A stretch of DNA of 64,000 bases, taken from VXLM01 sp965220255 (GTDB taxonomy: Bacteria; Chloroflexota; Dehalococcoidia; Lucifugimonadales; VXLM01). Below are positions 63,049 to 64,000 of this stretch, in pieces. The stretch's first letter is position 1; the number at the start of each line of letters is the position of its first letter. The DNA lies in NCBI GenBank assembly GCA_965220255.1, contig OZ244816.1:2728001-2792000 (forward strand). The letters are read 5' to 3'. The translations under genes were made by a program, and so were the position numbers. The notes beneath the pieces are model-generated. The model was given only the letters and a program-made list of their open reading frames with translations. It ran no database searches and had not been told where the DNA came from.

Positions 63049-63804
63049 ATGGCCGTCAAAATATCCGTTCCACCTCAGGAAGAAATACCAGAAGAACGAA
63101 CTCTCCCGCTGTTCCCAACCGATAAGCGTGAGGTGCGAAACGGCGCTCCCACGAACGCTCTTGTGTTCAGCGCCTATGTGGATGGGAACGAGAGTGTATT
63201 CCCCAAGATTCTAGAACTCTATGTAGAGCCGGGAAGCGTCGTGGCTGACGTGACTTACGGAAAGGGCGTGTTCTGGCGGGGCATACCTGCCGAACGTTAC
63301 GATCTCCGGGCAACCGATATACAGGATGGAGTGGACTGCCGGAATCTCCCCTACGCCGATGGCGAGATCGATTGCGTCGTTCTGGACCCTCCATACATGC
63401 ATACTCCGGGAGGGACGGCTCATCGGACGCATGAGGCGTTCGAGACCTACTACGCCAATAACAAGTCGGGTGGACAGACCAAGAGCAAGTACCACGAGGC
63501 CGTGCTCGATCTGTACTTGGACGCGGGGAGAGAAGCATACCGGGTATTGCGTGAGCGCGGGGTTTTCATCGTGAAGTGCCAGGACGAGGTGTGTTCTAAT
63601 CGCCAACGATTTACACACGTCGAAATCATGCAGGCGTTTGACGAGATGGGCTTTGTTGCAGAAGACCTCTTCGTGGTGGTGCGGAACAATCGTCCGGGAG
63701 TCAGTCGCGCGGTACGGCAAGTACACGCGCGAAAAAACCATTCGTATTTTCTGGTCTTTTGGAAACAAGGCAAGAGCGGCGGAATATGGGAGCCGCCGCG
63801 ATGA
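63049..63804 (+). CDS. DNA methyltransferase of a probable type II restriction system
   Basis: 251 residues. VLDPPYMHTPGGT is motif IV (DPPY) and VVADVTYGKGVFWRG (SVVADVTYGKG) fits motif I, with motif IV following it. This order occurs in small N4-cytosine or N6-adenine methylases. C-terminal KNHSYFLVFWKQ closes the fold. The stop overlaps the start of the next gene (ATGA, 63801-63804), which is cut by the window end and may be the restriction enzyme. Confidence 0.82.
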   Translation: MAVKISVPPQEEIPEERTLPLFPTDKREVRNGAPTNALVFSAYVDGNESVFPKILELYVEPGSVVADVTYGKGVFWRGIPAERYDLRATDIQDGVDCRNLPYADGEIDCVVLDPPYMHTPGGTAHRTHEAFETYYANNKSGGQTKSKYHEAVLDLYLDAGREAYRVLRERGVFIVKCQDEVCSNRQRFTHVEIMQAFDEMGFVAEDLFVVVRNNRPGVSRAVRQVHARKNHSYFLVFWKQGKSGGIWEPPR

Positions 63805-64000
63805 ACCCCATTGAACTCATGGTGCAGGTCATAAATGAGCATTCGCCCAAATCGATTTGGACGGGCTCTTCACTCGAAGGCTACCGGCGGCTTGGCAACA
63901 CCAACCGTGGGCAGATTGGCGAGGAGTTCATCCACAAATACCTGGCGGCAGCCGACATTCCGGTGAGCAACGGGTCACGTGTAACCCCAACGGATCTACT
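63801..64000 (+). CDS. Possible restriction endonuclease (3' part outside window)
   Basis: About 66 residues before the window ends, overlapping the methyltransferase stop by 4 bases. The visible sequence NRGQIGEEFIHKYLAAADIP ends before any catalytic motif. The helix with G-x-x-G-E-E-F-I is common at the start of PD-(D/E)XK restriction enzymes. The call rests mainly on the coupled methylase. Confidence 0.5.
   Translation, partial: MNPIELMVQVINEHSPKSIWTGSSLEGYRRLGNTNRGQIGEEFIHKYLAAADIPVSNGSRVTPTDL

Overview
The window looks like a bacterial chromosome segment carrying a defence-type genomic island, followed by about 44 kb of host chromosome. The gene content suggests Chloroflexota, perhaps a Dehalococcoidia/SAR202-like lineage: a SUF operon with SufU and an Rrf2 regulator, a GPP34 protein, the DUF1501/DUF1800 pair, many short-chain catabolic enzymes and frequent TTG/GTG starts. 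This is an inference from gene content; the window has no rRNA marker.

Bases 1-20224 are an integrated element ending at the 3' end of a tRNA-Ala(CGC). A P4-type tyrosine integrase lies next to that tRNA. The far end of the element is not in the window. In order it holds: a 5'-truncated Eco57I-like DNA methyltransferase; a PIN protein; an unrecognised soluble protein coupled to a four-helix membrane protein; a DUF5678-like protein coupled to a retropepsin-like protease; a PLD-SNF2 helicase; and a two-gene CBASS (patatin phospholipase plus CD-NTase) in tight translational coupling with the helicase. After these come a replication-relaxation-like protein, two HTH proteins (one tail-anchored in the membrane), a helicase-IV-like UvrD protein with an inserted nuclease-like domain and zinc ribbons, two small HTH regulators and the integrase. 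Several palindrome clusters sit in the gaps.

Bases 20225-28908 (minus strand) hold tRNA-Ala, a HIT protein, an acyl-ligase/ACP/acyltransferase fusion, an MBL hydrolase, a TlpA-like lipoprotein, a transglutaminase-like protein, threonine synthase and a cobalt-type nitrile hydratase (beta then alpha). Bases 29080-40745 are mixed metabolic genes (class IV aminotransferase, methyltransferase, GPP34 protein, alpha/beta hydrolase, beta-propeller lactonase, glycosidase-like protein, ThDP enzyme, LarB, amidohydrolase). They are interrupted by an RHH-PIN toxin-antitoxin pair with a coupled third gene.

At 40846-42525 an IS630 element splits a small membrane/zinc-ribbon gene whose frame can be exactly rebuilt. 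Bases 42808-50484 are a SUF iron-sulfur cluster operon (sufB, sufC, sufD, two sufU-like genes, an Rrf2 regulator and sufS) with three unrelated small genes inserted. A minus-strand ispD-ispF-cysS operon follows, then an EVE-domain protein, an aldo/keto reductase, an NHL propeller, a ThuA-like protein and a DUF1501/DUF1800 pair.

The last part has a second insertion sequence (59625-60820), a non-coding stretch with REP-like palindromes and an array of 115-bp structured tandem repeats, a beta-hydroxyacid dehydrogenase, and the start of a probable restriction-modification pair cut by the window end.
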